Shown one piece after another: positions 14,964 to 23,245 of a stretch of 64,000 nucleotides of DNA. Origin of the DNA: Oscillospiraceae bacterium. GTDB lineage: Bacteria; Bacillota; Clostridia; Oscillospirales; Acutalibacteraceae. Below the pieces are notes generated by a model that did not search any database, had not been told where the DNA came from, and saw nothing but the letters and a program-made list of their open reading frames with translations. Where the stretch lies: positions 1 through 64,000 of the forward strand of contig WQWM01000012.1 in NCBI GenBank assembly GCA_009785335.1. The letters run 5' to 3'. Within the stretch, counting starts at the first letter, position 1, and the number at the start of each line of letters is the position of its first letter. A program made the translations under genes and the position numbers.

Positions 14964-15425
14964 TTAGGCGTTCCATTTGGCGTAGCCGGGGTTGATGAAA
15001 TTCGTGTCTGTCCACTTCACACCCCAGCGGTTTGCCCAGGCTTCGCAGTATAGGTCGTAGTAGTTGAAACGGGTTTCGGCGGTGTTGTGGCGTTTGCGAA
15101 ACACCGGCAGATTGCACCACAGCACGCTGGGGATAGCCACCACTAGCCAATATAACGGGCCGAGCAACATGCTTTGCACGCAATGCCCAATTTCGTGGAT
15201 GCGGATGTCGTTCATGGCGTTTTTGCTGTATGCTGCGTTGACGAAGACGAACATGCCAAGGCTTACGCCGCCAAAACGCTTTTGTGTGTTCACGTAGGTG
15301 ACGCACACGCCGTGGCAGAGTTCGCTGCGGTGCTTGTTGCGCAGCAGCAGCCAGCCCACGCCGCCCACGAGGTTCTGCGTGATGCCCCATGTCCATTGCA
15401 AGATGAAAAAGAAGAACAGTTTCAT
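14964..15425 (-). CDS. Membrane-associated HExxH protein of unknown function
   Basis: The 153-residue protein has an N-terminal hydrophobic segment, the zinc-metallopeptidase motif HEIGH followed by CVQSMLLGPLYWLVVAIPS, and a later Tyr-rich, Trp/Glu region (FNYYDLYCEAWANRWG) in which the Glu could be a third ligand. The pattern HExGHxxQSxxLGPLY is a recurrent one in small uncharacterised membrane proteins. Protease activity is a guess from the motif. It is transcribed alone, after zapA-rlmH region repeats. Confidence 0.7.
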   Translation of the reverse strand: MKLFFFFILQWTWGITQNLVGGVGWLLLRNKHRSELCHGVCVTYVNTQKRFGGVSLGMFVFVNAAYSKNAMNDIRIHEIGHCVQSMLLGPLYWLVVAIPSVLWCNLPVFRKRHNTAETRFNYYDLYCEAWANRWGVKWTDTNFINPGYAKWNA

Positions 15426-15775
15426 GCGATGTCCTCTTCAAGATGTTTTTTCCATGAATACCATTGTCCAGCCGGTGCGCCATCAAAACCCTCGCTCCGC
15501 ACGCCTTCCTCAGTCACCCGAGGTGACAGCTCCTTCCAAGGGAAGGAGCTTGGGGGCTTAAGGAGAAAACGACAGCGGGATTTTTGCTCGTGTAGGGGCG
15601 GATAGTATCCGCCCGATCCTCTAGCACACAGCATCCTCTATTGCTATGAGAAAACCACCCCGCCGTTGTGGCGGCATCCCTCCACACTCCACCCCCACAA
15701 ATGCAAGCATTTGCGTGGGCCCCGGGCGGAGGGGAATTTGGGGGCTAAACAGGGTAGCGACAGCGGAACTGGTGT
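15426..15775. repeat. R2 and R1 repeats between rlmH and the HExxH gene
   Basis: R2 unit at about 15493-15572 (CCTTCCTCAGTCACCCGAGG) and a single R1 at 15591-15615 (GTGTAGGGGCGG, ATCCGCCCG). The rest (about 15650-15770) is GC-rich with no gene seen. Confidence 0.55.
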
Positions 15776-16210
15776 TCATTTGTGGTATTTTCCTCCACCG
15801 TTGATTGAACACGCGCGATATACCTGCTCCAGCAGCATCACGCGCGCAAGCTGGTGCGGCAGAGTCATGGCGGACATGGACAGGCGTAAATTCGCGCGGG
15901 CTTTGATGCTTTCGCACAGCCCATGCGATGAGCCAATGAGCAAGTTCACCTCGCTGGGCTGTTTAGCCAGCCATGCCGCGAAATCTTCGCTGGTGAGCGG
16001 GCGGCCCTCAACGCAAAGTGCGCAGACGGATGCCTGCTTGCCCAGCTTGGCTTGCAGCAACTTGGCTTCAAGCTCAAGGCTGCGTTGTGGTTCCAGCTCG
16101 ATGATTTCCAGCTTGCAAAATGCCTGCAGGCGCTTGGTGTACTCCGCGCAGGCTGCGCGCAGATAATCTTCTTTGAGCTTGCCCATGGCGATAATCTTAA
16201 CTGTTTGCAT
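15776..16210 (-). CDS. rlmH: 23S rRNA pseudouridine-1915 N3-methyltransferase RlmH
   Basis: SPOUT methyltransferase that modifies the decoding-centre helix 69. The 144-residue product shows the SAM-binding knot LLIGSSHGL and the conserved tail SMSAMTLPHQLARVMLLEQVYRA. The ATG at 16210 overlaps rimM by 14 bp, so the two are co-translated. rimM is usually followed by trmD and rplS in Firmicutes; here rlmH takes that place. Confidence 0.96.
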   Translation of the reverse strand: MQTVKIIAMGKLKEDYLRAACAEYTKRLQAFCKLEIIELEPQRSLELEAKLLQAKLGKQASVCALCVEGRPLTSEDFAAWLAKQPSEVNLLIGSSHGLCESIKARANLRLSMSAMTLPHQLARVMLLEQVYRACSINGGGKYHK

Positions 16211-16718
16211 CAATCAGCCCCGGTAGCATATTAATTTCCACACGTCCGGCGGCGATATCCACGTGTTTCACCACATCATCAATGACGGGAATGAGCAGAT
16301 CGCGGCCATCTGGCATGCGGATGTGCCACACATCGTGCCGCCCGGGTGATGTAACGTCACGGATTACACCGTAGTGCGTGCCGTTGTCGGCATCATAAAC
16401 CGCGCAACCCACCAACTCGGCGATGAAATACTGGTCGTCGTCAAGCTGTGCGTCGCTGCGCTTGAAGTAGAGCACTTTGCTGCGCAGCGCGTGGGCTTGC
16501 TCGGCGGTGGTGATGCCCTCGAGTTTCAGCAACGCGAGTTGCTTATGCTCACGCACGCCCACCACGCGCACAGGTTTTTGCCCAAGTGCATCGTAGTAAA
16601 GCGTGTTGAACTGCCGAAAAAAAGCAGGGGAATCACACATCGGCTTCACACGGAGCTCGCCTTGCAAGCCGTGAACGCCAACGATGGTGCCGATTTCTAA
16701 GTATGGTTGAATCATCAT
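16197..16718 (-). CDS. rimM: Ribosome maturation factor RimM
   Basis: Assists 30S head assembly around S19. The 173-residue product has the N-terminal barrel (YLEIGTIVGVHGLQGELRVK), the linker and the C-terminal PRC barrel (GCAVYDADNGTHYGVIRDV, IPVIDDVVKHVDI). The start at 16718 follows GGGGGAGCA. It lies in the ffh-rpsP-khpA-rimM-rlmH run, separated from khpA by an R2 pair. Confidence 0.94.
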   Translation of the reverse strand: MMIQPYLEIGTIVGVHGLQGELRVKPMCDSPAFFRQFNTLYYDALGQKPVRVVGVREHKQLALLKLEGITTAEQAHALRSKVLYFKRSDAQLDDDQYFIAELVGCAVYDADNGTHYGVIRDVTSPGRHDVWHIRMPDGRDLLIPVIDDVVKHVDIAAGRVEINMLPGLIDANS

Positions 16719-16724
16719 TGCTCC

Positions 16725-16855
16725 CCCCTCAGTCACGCCTACGGCGTGCCAGCTCCCCCGACAGGGGAGCCCTTGGCAGTTTATCCAACATTGCAGGTGT
16801 CGCCAGAGTCTCCCCCCGCTGGGGGGAGATGTCGCGCAGCGACAGAGGGGGTAAT
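16725..16855. repeat. R2 pair between rimM and khpA
   Basis: CCTCAGTCACGCCTACGGCG type unit at about 16727-16772 and an inverted relative at about 16810-16853 (CCCCGCTGGGGGGAGATGTC). They can fold against each other inside the operon transcript. Confidence 0.6.
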
Positions 16856-17092
16856 TTACTCGTCGATTTCAACAGAGATTTTTTCGTTTGCACGCACAGC
16901 GGCGGATTTCATGATGGTGCGAATGGCTTTGGCAATGCGGCCTTGTTTGCCGATGACGCGGCCCATGTCGTCTGGTGCAACATGCAGGTGATAGTAAACG
17001 ATGCCCTTTTCGTCGGGTTCGTCAACGGTGACAGAAACAGCCGAGGGGTCATCAACTAAGCCCTGTGCCAGAGCGATAAGTAGTTCTTTCAT
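16856..17092 (-). CDS. khpA: KH-domain RNA-binding protein KhpA
   Basis: The 78-residue single KH domain has the GxxG loop IGKQGRIAKAIR. KhpA works with KhpB/Jag as a post-transcriptional regulator of cell elongation and is typically encoded between rpsP and rimM, as here. Confidence 0.94.
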   Translation of the reverse strand: MKELLIALAQGLVDDPSAVSVTVDEPDEKGIVYYHLHVAPDDMGRVIGKQGRIAKAIRTIMKSAAVRANEKISVEIDE

Positions 17093-17164
17093 ATTTTGCC
17101 CAATTTTCCTTTCGTGAAGCGTTTACCCAGCGGCCTGAGAACGGCTCCTCATTATGTGACAAAC

Positions 17165-17407
17165 TTAGAGAACCCCTTGTTTTTTCAGAATGTCTTTGAC
17201 GGTGTCGGTGGGTTGTGCGCCGTTTTTGATCCATTGTTGGGTTTTTTCGGCGTCCAGTTTCACTTCAGGCGGGTTGGTGAGGGGGTTGACGTAGCCGATT
17301 TCTTCAATGAAGCGGCCGTCACGCGGGTAGCGGCTGTCGGCCACAACGATGCGATAGAATGGTGCTTTTTTTGCGCCCATGCGGCGCAGACGAATTTTAA
17401 CTGCCAT
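17165..17407 (-). CDS. rpsP: 30S ribosomal protein S16
   Basis: The 80-residue product begins [20 protein letters not shown] and contains [16 protein letters not shown], both diagnostic for S16. AAAGGAAACC lies upstream of the ATG, and an R4 hairpin at about 17420-17445 lies just before it. It is the standard ffh-rpsP-khpA-rimM order. Confidence 0.98.
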   Translation of the reverse strand: MAVKIRLRRMGAKKAPFYRIVVADSRYPRDGRFIEEIGYVNPLTNPPEVKLDAEKTQQWIKNGAQPTDTVKDILKKQGVL

Positions 17408-17718
17408 GGTAGGTTTCCTTTCTTGCTACTTTTTTGAAAAAAAGCAGCGCAAAAAACTTTAGATTATATCGAAACATGTTTTGCATGTTGCGTGTGTGGT
17501 GGGGGAGGGGGGGATGGCGCAGGCGCAAAAATTGCTGTCGCTCCGCGAGCCTTCCTCACCCCTCGCGGCTCGGGGAGCTCCTTCCTGAGGAAGGAGCTGA
17601 GGCTTGCAGCCGAAAAGTTTGCTGTCGTTATATCCTTAATCCTCCGCGCCCTCCTTGAGAGGGAGCTCCCCGAGTAGCGAGGGGTGAGGGTGGATCGTTT
17701 TCAAGTTAACCGACTATA
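17408..17718. repeat. R4 and R2 repeats between rpsP and ffh
   Basis: R4 hairpin at about 17424-17460, a G-rich stretch at about 17500-17516 and an inverted R2 pair at about 17536-17600 and 17640-17698. No gene is seen. Confidence 0.6.
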
Positions 17719-19062
17719 TCACAGCCCGCGGAACATGTCGGGCGGTAAGCCGCGCATGCCTCGTTTGCCTTTGCCGCCGCCATGCATTTGTTTCATCATC
17801 TTTTGCATGTTGCGGTATTGCGCCAGCAGCTTGTTCACGTCCTCCACTTGCTGGCCAGAACCGGCTGCAATGCGCCGCTTGCGGCTGGGGTTGATGATGT
17901 CCGGCTTGGCGCGTTCCTCGGGGGTCATGCTGAGGATGAGCGCTTGCATTTTGTCGAACTGGCGTTCGTCAATGTCAATGTCTTTGAGCTGCTTGCCCAT
18001 GCCCGGCAGCATGGCGAGGATATCCTTCATGCCGCCCATTTTGCGGATTTGCGCAAATTGATCAAGTAAGTCATTGAGGTCGAATTTGTTCTCAAGCAGA
18101 CGTTTTTCCATCTCGGCGGCTTTTTTTTCGTCGAGCATGGTTTCGGCTTTTTCGATGAGGCTCATCACGTCGCCCATGCCGAGGATGCGTTGTGCCATGC
18201 GCTCGGGGTGGAAGACATCGAGGTCGCCGAGCTTTTCGCCGGTGCCCACGAATTTAATGGGCTGTCCGGTGACTGCGCGCGCGCTGAGTGCTGCGCCGCC
18301 GCGGGTGTCGCTGTCTGTTTTGGTGAGCACAAGGCCGTCGATGCCCAGTGCTTCGTGGAAGGCGCTGGCGGCATTCACGGCATCTTGGCCGGTCATGGCA
18401 TCAATCACCAGCAGAATTTCGTGCGGGCGAGCGGCTTGCTTCACGTCGCGCAGCTCTTGCATAAGGGCTTCGTCGATGTGTAGCCGCCCTGCGGTGTCTA
18501 GGAAGACGTAGTCGTTGCCGTTGTCGCGCGCTTGCCTGATTGCGTGTTTCGCAATCTCAACGGGGCTGGTTTGGCCCATCTCGAACACGGGCACACCGAC
18601 TTTTTCGCCTACCACTTGCAGCTGTTGAATGGCTGCGGGGCGGTAGATATCACAGGCCGCAAGCAGGGGACGATGGCCTTGGTTCTTCAGATGCAGCGCG
18701 ATTTTTGCGCAGTGGGTGGTTTTGCCCGCGCCTTGCAGACCGCACATCATGACGACGGTGGGGCCGTTTTGCGCTTGCGTGAGCTTGGTGCGCACGCCGC
18801 CCATGAGCTCCACGAGCTCTTCGTTGACGATTTTGACGACCATTTGCGCCGGGGTGAGGCTTTCCATCACGGCTTGACCGATTGCTCTTTCGGTGACTTT
18901 GTTGGTGAAGTCTTTGGCCACCTTGAAGTTGACGTCAGCCTCAAGCAACGCCATGCGCACTTCACGCATGGCATCGCGCACGTCTTTTTCGGTTAGGCTG
19001 CCCTTGCTGCGCAGCCGTTTGAACGCGCCCTCTAGGCGGTCGGATAGACCTTCAAATGCCAT
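17719..19062 (-). CDS. ffh: Signal recognition particle protein Ffh
   Basis: SRP54 GTPase that binds signal peptides on ribosomes. The 447-residue product has the N domain, the G domain with GLQGAGKTTHCAKIA, DTAGRLHIDE and TKTDSDTRGGAALS, and the Met-rich M domain ending in MMKQMHGGGKGKRGMRGLP. ylxM, normally adjacent, is 1.4 kb upstream, displaced by a lipoprotein gene and a HEPN/MNT pair. No SRP RNA gene was recognised in the window. Confidence 0.98.
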   Translation of the reverse strand: MAFEGLSDRLEGAFKRLRSKGSLTEKDVRDAMREVRMALLEADVNFKVAKDFTNKVTERAIGQAVMESLTPAQMVVKIVNEELVELMGGVRTKLTQAQNGPTVVMMCGLQGAGKTTHCAKIALHLKNQGHRPLLAACDIYRPAAIQQLQVVGEKVGVPVFEMGQTSPVEIAKHAIRQARDNGNDYVFLDTAGRLHIDEALMQELRDVKQAARPHEILLVIDAMTGQDAVNAASAFHEALGIDGLVLTKTDSDTRGGAALSARAVTGQPIKFVGTGEKLGDLDVFHPERMAQRILGMGDVMSLIEKAETMLDEKKAAEMEKRLLENKFDLNDLLDQFAQIRKMGGMKDILAMLPGMGKQLKDIDIDERQFDKMQALILSMTPEERAKPDIINPSRKRRIAAGSGQQVEDVNKLLAQYRNMQKMMKQMHGGGKGKRGMRGLPPDMFRGL

Positions 19063-19079
19063 GTTACTCTCCTATTGAT

Positions 19080-19138
19080 GCACCTTTTTTTGGAAAAAAG
19101 GTGCGCAAAAAACTTTAGTCGCGCTTCGCGCGGGGGAT
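19080..19138. repeat. R4 hairpin upstream of ffh
   Basis: CACCTTTTTTTGGAAAAAAG plus GTG followed by CGCAAAAAACTTTAGTCGCG. A likely terminator for the lipoprotein gene upstream. Confidence 0.6.
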
Positions 19139-19684
19139 TTATTGTGTGCGTGCATTTTCTCGCGCAGCAAGCAATGCCGTTGGCACGGCACCTGGCTTGA
19201 AAATTAAGTGAAAGTCATCGTATAGTGTGACGGTTGGCTCGAGTTCGATGGTGATCGTCCAGTGGGTGATGGCTGCCCCTGCGGGGTCGGCGATATATAA
19301 CGGGCGCAGGGTGATGCCTTGCGCGGAAATGTCCATGATGACATCGCTCAATGCGGTGGAAGGGGTGGTGAGTTCGACGGTGATGAGCACGGCATCGTCA
19401 GTGTGCTCAATGTTGAACGAGGTGTAGTCTTCGCTGTGCCACCATTGGGATTCGCTGCTGACGATGAACTCGTGATCGAGGTTTTCGGTGACCCAAGCGA
19501 GCTCGCGTTGCAAGATTTCGTCTTGGGTGAAACGCTCGCCGCCCATGTCGCTGCTGTAGTGCGCGGTGAAATAAAGTAGTTCGGTGTCTTGCGGTTCTTC
19601 TTGTTCTGCTGGCGGCACTGCATGGCATGCAACCAATGCGCTTGAAAACAAGGTGAGTAGCGCGATGGCGATTAGTTTGCGCAT
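19139..19684 (-). CDS. Lipoprotein of unknown function
   Basis: The 181-residue product has a lipobox signal peptide (LTLFSSALVAC, Cys about residue 20), then a Glu/Pro-rich linker and a mixed beta domain with no recognised family. The start at 19684 follows AGGAGGC. It sits between a HEPN/MNT pair and ffh, inside what is normally a ylxM-ffh operon. Confidence 0.75.
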   Translation of the reverse strand: MRKLIAIALLTLFSSALVACHAVPPAEQEEPQDTELLYFTAHYSSDMGGERFTQDEILQRELAWVTENLDHEFIVSSESQWWHSEDYTSFNIEHTDDAVLITVELTTPSTALSDVIMDISAQGITLRPLYIADPAGAAITHWTITIELEPTVTLYDDFHLIFKPGAVPTALLAARENARTQ

Positions 19685-19699
19685 CGTAAAGCCTCCTAG

Positions 19700-19785
19700 C
19701 AAAATGTAGTATCCGCCCGGGCAAAAGAAACGATGATGTTTTTATGGTTTCGGGCGGCATGGTTGCCCCCCTACAGGTTGTGCAA
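19700..19785. repeat. R1 composite, partly decayed
   Basis: Left end TGTAGTATCCGCCCGGG (shortened) and right unit CGGGCGGCATGGTTGCCCCC plus CTACAGG, abutting the MNT stop codon. Confidence 0.65.
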
Positions 19786-20079
19786 CATTATGCCGTGGTT
19801 GTAAATGTTTTCGACAAAGCCGCTTGGGTCATTGGTGTGGTCAAGCAGAACTGGCTCGATGTGCGTGCTAACTCGGCGCGTTAATTCCCACAGTTTTGCG
19901 GAATCGTTGAGCCAATTGCCGCTGTAGCCATTGAAAATGACGGCAATGTCAATGTCGCTTTCGGGCGTTGGCGAGCCTTTTGCGTATGAGCCGTACAAGA
20001 CAATAGACATGGGACTAAAGAATTTACGCACCTCATTGGCATAGGCGGTTGCGTTTCTTAAAGCTGTTTCTCTATCCAT
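19771..20079 (-). CDS. MNT-domain nucleotidyltransferase (HEPN/MNT pair 2)
   Basis: The 102-residue product has the pol-beta motif GSYAKGSPTPESDIDIAVIF. It is a paralogue of 9746-10057, with the same order and overlap (22 bp with the HEPN gene). It is the likely antitoxin partner. Its last codons (MLHNL) and stop fall within the R1 right unit. Confidence 0.88.
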   Translation of the reverse strand: MDRETALRNATAYANEVRKFFSPMSIVLYGSYAKGSPTPESDIDIAVIFNGYSGNWLNDSAKLWELTRRVSTHIEPVLLDHTNDPSGFVENIYNHGIMLHNL

Positions 20080-20441
20080 GAAGTTACCTCTTTTGCTTGG
20101 CGCATCAATTCGGCGCAGTCTTCTTTGGTTAGCATTTCGGCAACGACTTGTTTATATGCAGGGTAACGCGCTTCAATTTGCAGCGGATTTAGTCGTTGCA
20201 ACAGACCGATTTGCTCTTCAGTCATGTTGGAAAGCAAGCCGCCCAGCTCAGCTAACCTGATGAGATTGTGGATTTTTAGCGGCGTTTCGCCGATGCTTTC
20301 TATTCTTGCTTTCAACGCCTTTTCAACGGCAAGATGGCAGATAAAGCCGGCATAAAGCACTTTGTCTACGCTTAGCAATTTTTGCGCAACATCCAAATCT
20401 TCAGTGGCAAGGTCAATCCAATATTTCACTTTGCTGTTCAC
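20058..20441 (-). CDS. HEPN-domain protein (HEPN/MNT pair 2)
   Basis: The 127-residue HEPN protein has MNSKVKYWIDLATEDLDVAQ, YAGFICHLAVEKALKA and LNPLQIEARYPAYKQ. It is homologous to 10024-10425. It lies directly after ylxM, interrupting the conserved ylxM-ffh pairing, which suggests later acquisition. No strong RNase motif is visible. Confidence 0.87.
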   Translation of the reverse strand: MNSKVKYWIDLATEDLDVAQKLLSVDKVLYAGFICHLAVEKALKARIESIGETPLKIHNLIRLAELGGLLSNMTEEQIGLLQRLNPLQIEARYPAYKQVVAEMLTKEDCAELMRQAKEVTSWIEKQL

Positions 20442-20478
20442 TACTTCACCTCGAATCTAGTGGTGCCTTATGCTTCCT

Positions 20479-20844
20479 TTACGCCGTCATCAAGCTTTCG
20501 GCGGTTGCGCTGATGCGCGCGGCGGCATCGTTGATTTCACGCGATAGACCGTAGCGCTTGTTTTGTTCATGCACGGTGTTGGCACAATGCACGATGTCTT
20601 CAAGGCCGCGCTGCATGGCACGAAAACGCTCGACGAGTTCTAGGCGGCTTTCCATGTCTGCCAAAGCGGACTCTGCGCGCTTGATGGCGTCGCGCACGCC
20701 TTGGCGGGTGATGCCCTCGTTGTGTGCGATTTCCGCAAGGGAAAGATCCTCATGATAATAGTACTCGAGGAAATCGCGCTGTTTGTCGGTGAGCATTTCG
20801 CCGTAAAAATCCATGAGCATGGCAATTTTCATGTCCTTGGCCAC
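20479..20844 (-). CDS. ylxM: YlxM-family SRP-associated HTH protein
   Basis: The 121-residue UPF0122/YlxM protein has a sigma-70 region 4-like HTH (LTDKQRDFLEYYYHEDLSLAEIA, ITRQGVRDAIKRAE). YlxM modulates SRP GTPase activity in Gram-positives. The GTG start is supported by GAGGAG 9 nt upstream. The promoter is at 20907-20935. Confidence 0.9.
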   Translation of the reverse strand: MAKDMKIAMLMDFYGEMLTDKQRDFLEYYYHEDLSLAEIAHNEGITRQGVRDAIKRAESALADMESRLELVERFRAMQRGLEDIVHCANTVHEQNKRYGLSREINDAAARISATAESLMTA

Positions 20845-20906
20845 TGCGCTGTTCTCCTCTCGTGCCTGTAAAGGCTTTTTGCTTTACACCTGTGGGTGCA
20901 TTGACT

Positions 20907-20935
20907 ATTATACCGTAAAGTTGCGCGCTTGTCAA
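20907..20935 (-). promoter_or_regulatory. Promoter of ylxM operon
   Basis: Minus-strand TTGACA (20930-20935), 17-bp spacer, TATAAT (20907-20912). It probably serves ylxM, the HEPN/MNT pair and possibly genes further down. Confidence 0.8.
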
Positions 20936-20944
20936 CCCCTATTT

Positions 20945-21560
20945 TCGTTTATTTTTCAGGTGTTTTGTGGATAAGCTTGTGAGCGGGCGAAAGTTATCCA
21001 CAGCTGGGCGCGGTTTGGGTGGCGAAGTGGCGAAAAGTCCGTGAAAATGGCGCAAATGAGCTGTGAAAAAGAAGTTGAAAAGTTTTTGTGGGTATGTGGG
21101 ATTCTGGTGGAAGGCAAAATAAGAACAGGCGGCAGGTTGCCGCCCGAAAGCTTAATGTTGCTATAATTTTATAGCTCGGGCGGATTTGCATCCGCCCCTA
21201 CATCTCGCCGCTGGTTTCGCTGTCGTTATCCACTTAAACCCCCAAGCTCCTTCCCCTGGAAGGAGCTCCCCGAGCCGCGAGGGGTGAGGAAGGCTCGCGG
21301 AGCGACTGTGACTTGCACATTTCACGATTGCCCGCGTCAGCATGTAGGGGCGGCAAGTGATGCCGCCTGAAAGCTTAATGTTGCTATAATGTTATAGCCC
21401 GGGCGGATTTGCATCCGCCCCTACAGGTTCCGGTTTTCTTCAAATTTGTGCAATGCGCCGATTTGAAGACACGCCCTACGAGCATGCGGCCCGAGGCCGG
21501 GGGCTTGTGCTCCGCACCCCTCCTTCTACCAGAGGGAGCCGGGGCTTAAGAGGATAACGA
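20945..21560. repeat. Repeat-rich intergenic region
   Basis: Holds an R1 composite at about 21126-21205, an R2 unit at about 21230-21307, a second R1 composite at 21341-21427, R5 at about 21437-21480 (CTTCAAATTTG and ATTTGAAGACACG) and another R2-like unit at about 21510-21562. Two composites share the spacer AAGCTTAATGTTGCTATAAT. No gene is seen. Confidence 0.65.
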
Positions 21561-21590
21561 CAGTGAGATTTTTTGTTAAAAACGCAAAAG

Positions 21591-21606
21591 GTTACAATAT
21601 TGTAAC
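21591..21606. promoter_or_regulatory. Perfect 16-bp palindrome, candidate operator
   Basis: GTTACAATATTGTAAC abuts the presumed -35 (TGGACT, 21607-21612) of the lipoprotein promoter, whose -10 is TATACT (21630-21635). The position is right for a regulator binding site; the regulator is unknown. Confidence 0.5.
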
Positions 21607-21655
21607 TGGACTTTTTGCGGCGGGTGTGATATACTGCTTGCAGGAGGTGTGCGAT

Positions 21656-22690
21656 ATGAAGAAATTGCTTATACTATTTATTGTTTTGGCGGTGGTGTTG
21701 GGGGCGTGCGGGACGGCGGTGCAGACTTACGCTGAAGACGAAACCACAATGACCACGGAGTTTGATGCGACAACGGAAGTTGAAGAGCGTGTTACGCAGC
21801 CTTTTGTGCCTGCGCAGGGCGAGATAAATGGCATGGTATGGCAGACGATAAATTTGCACGATGACCCACAACTGCGCACATGGTTGGGAGAGGAATGGGA
21901 ACGGGAGCAGAGTCGTTGGCGTGTGGAACACCAATGGACAGTGCCGCAGCCAATGGGGGATAACTATGTTGTGTTTCAGGTGGAGGACTACCCGCGGTTT
22001 GACATTGTGATGAGAAATGAAACCACAGGAGAAATCACAACGTTGTTGGCGCGATATTGCGTGGAGGAACATGAAAACCTCGAACATTGCTGGGAATGTC
22101 GCATTAGGCCTTTGTTGCATTCAGTGCTTGATGAGCGTTATATTCTCTTTTCTTGGGGTGTGATAGAAGTATTGTTTGGGTACTATATCTTTGACATTCA
22201 GACCATGCAAGAGCACCCACTTGAAGTGCTTGAATGCGATAGCGAAGCAGAGTTATGGCCTTTTGCGCGGCGTGGCGATGTGTTGTTTTGGTGCCCCGGA
22301 GATTATGCAGGTTCGTTTAGTGCTCTTTATTCAACACATGTTGAGGATGTGCCTAATCTAATCTTTACGGATATGTTGGCTGATATTGATCATGAGCCTT
22401 TGCAGTGGGCACGCTGGTGGCATTTGTGCGCAGATGAGCGGCTATACATCTTAGTGTGTTCTGCGGGGTTGCATGTGTTTGATTTAGAGGAACAAACGGC
22501 GTTTCAGCTTGATAAACATGATTTGAGCATTGAAATGGGCAGCGCGCACAATCCCGAAGATGCCTCAGACTGGTCGCATGCCTATCTTCAACGCGTGCTG
22601 CTGCGCGACAACACGATATACTGGTTCTCAAGCTTCACCAACGAAAACCTTATTAACATGAACATCGCTGTTCAAATAATATTACCATAA
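21656..22690 (+). CDS. Large lipoprotein of unknown function
   Basis: The 344-residue product starts at 21656 after CAGGAGGTGTGCGAT. Lipobox VVLGAC, then a Thr/Glu-rich linker (EDETTMTTEFDATTEVEE) and a Trp-rich domain with no recognised family. Repeated short beta motifs (RYILFSWG, RLYILVCS, LHVFDLEEQ) hint at a beta-propeller-like sensor, which is speculative. It is first of a four-gene run ending in dgkA. A candidate operator lies at its promoter. Confidence 0.75.
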   Translation: MKKLLILFIVLAVVLGACGTAVQTYAEDETTMTTEFDATTEVEERVTQPFVPAQGEINGMVWQTINLHDDPQLRTWLGEEWEREQSRWRVEHQWTVPQPMGDNYVVFQVEDYPRFDIVMRNETTGEITTLLARYCVEEHENLEHCWECRIRPLLHSVLDERYILFSWGVIEVLFGYYIFDIQTMQEHPLEVLECDSEAELWPFARRGDVLFWCPGDYAGSFSALYSTHVEDVPNLIFTDMLADIDHEPLQWARWWHLCADERLYILVCSAGLHVFDLEEQTAFQLDKHDLSIEMGSAHNPEDASDWSHAYLQRVLLRDNTIYWFSSFTNENLINMNIAVQIILP

Positions 22691-22702
22691 AGGAGACTAC
22701 CC

Positions 22703-23236
22703 ATGAAAAAACTGCTTATCCTCACCGCTGCGCTTGCCTTGCTGCTTGCCGCATGCACTACCACCGCCGAGAGTCCGACCGAAGAAACTACCACCGAAAT
22801 CACCACCACGCAGGCCGAAACCACCGCGGTGTATGAACAAACGACACTGACGGCGGAACTCGTGGATGCAGACACATCCGCTGATGTGACGTTCAGTTTT
22901 GGCGATGAAGAGGGCGTGAACCTGCTGGTGCGTGCAACCGTGCCGATGCATGACGTTGCGATGATTGCGCCACTGGTAGAGTTCGCAGACGATGAGATGT
23001 TCCACACGCCGGCGCGTGGGGAGGACATTGCTGACGTGATTTTGCCGGGTCAAACGCTGCTGCTGCAAAACTATCGCAGTGCGGGCACACTGCCCAACGC
23101 AGGCTTGACCTTCACCGATGATGCGGGTGTGTCGCGCTACTTTGTGCTGGTTGAAAATCAAGCTTATCCGCAGCATGGGCCGATGTTTTGGTTTAACGAG
23201 GTGCAAAATCAAACCGCAGCGTTTGAAAGCCGCTAG
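22703..23236 (+). CDS. Lipoprotein of unknown function
   Basis: The 177-residue product follows AAAGGAGACTACCC. Lipobox ALALLLAAC and a TE-rich linker (TEETTTEITTTQAETT) precede a domain with conserved-looking VLPGQTLLLQNYR. It lies 12 bp after the preceding lipoprotein and 9 bp before the next, so one transcript is likely. Confidence 0.75.
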   Translation: MKKLLILTAALALLLAACTTTAESPTEETTTEITTTQAETTAVYEQTTLTAELVDADTSADVTFSFGDEEGVNLLVRATVPMHDVAMIAPLVEFADDEMFHTPARGEDIADVILPGQTLLLQNYRSAGTLPNAGLTFTDDAGVSRYFVLVENQAYPQHGPMFWFNEVQNQTAAFESR

Positions 23237-23245
23237 GGAGTTGCC

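Noticed and set aside
18532-18996. Plus-strand frames opposite ffh
   Set aside because: Shadow frames of a conserved gene.
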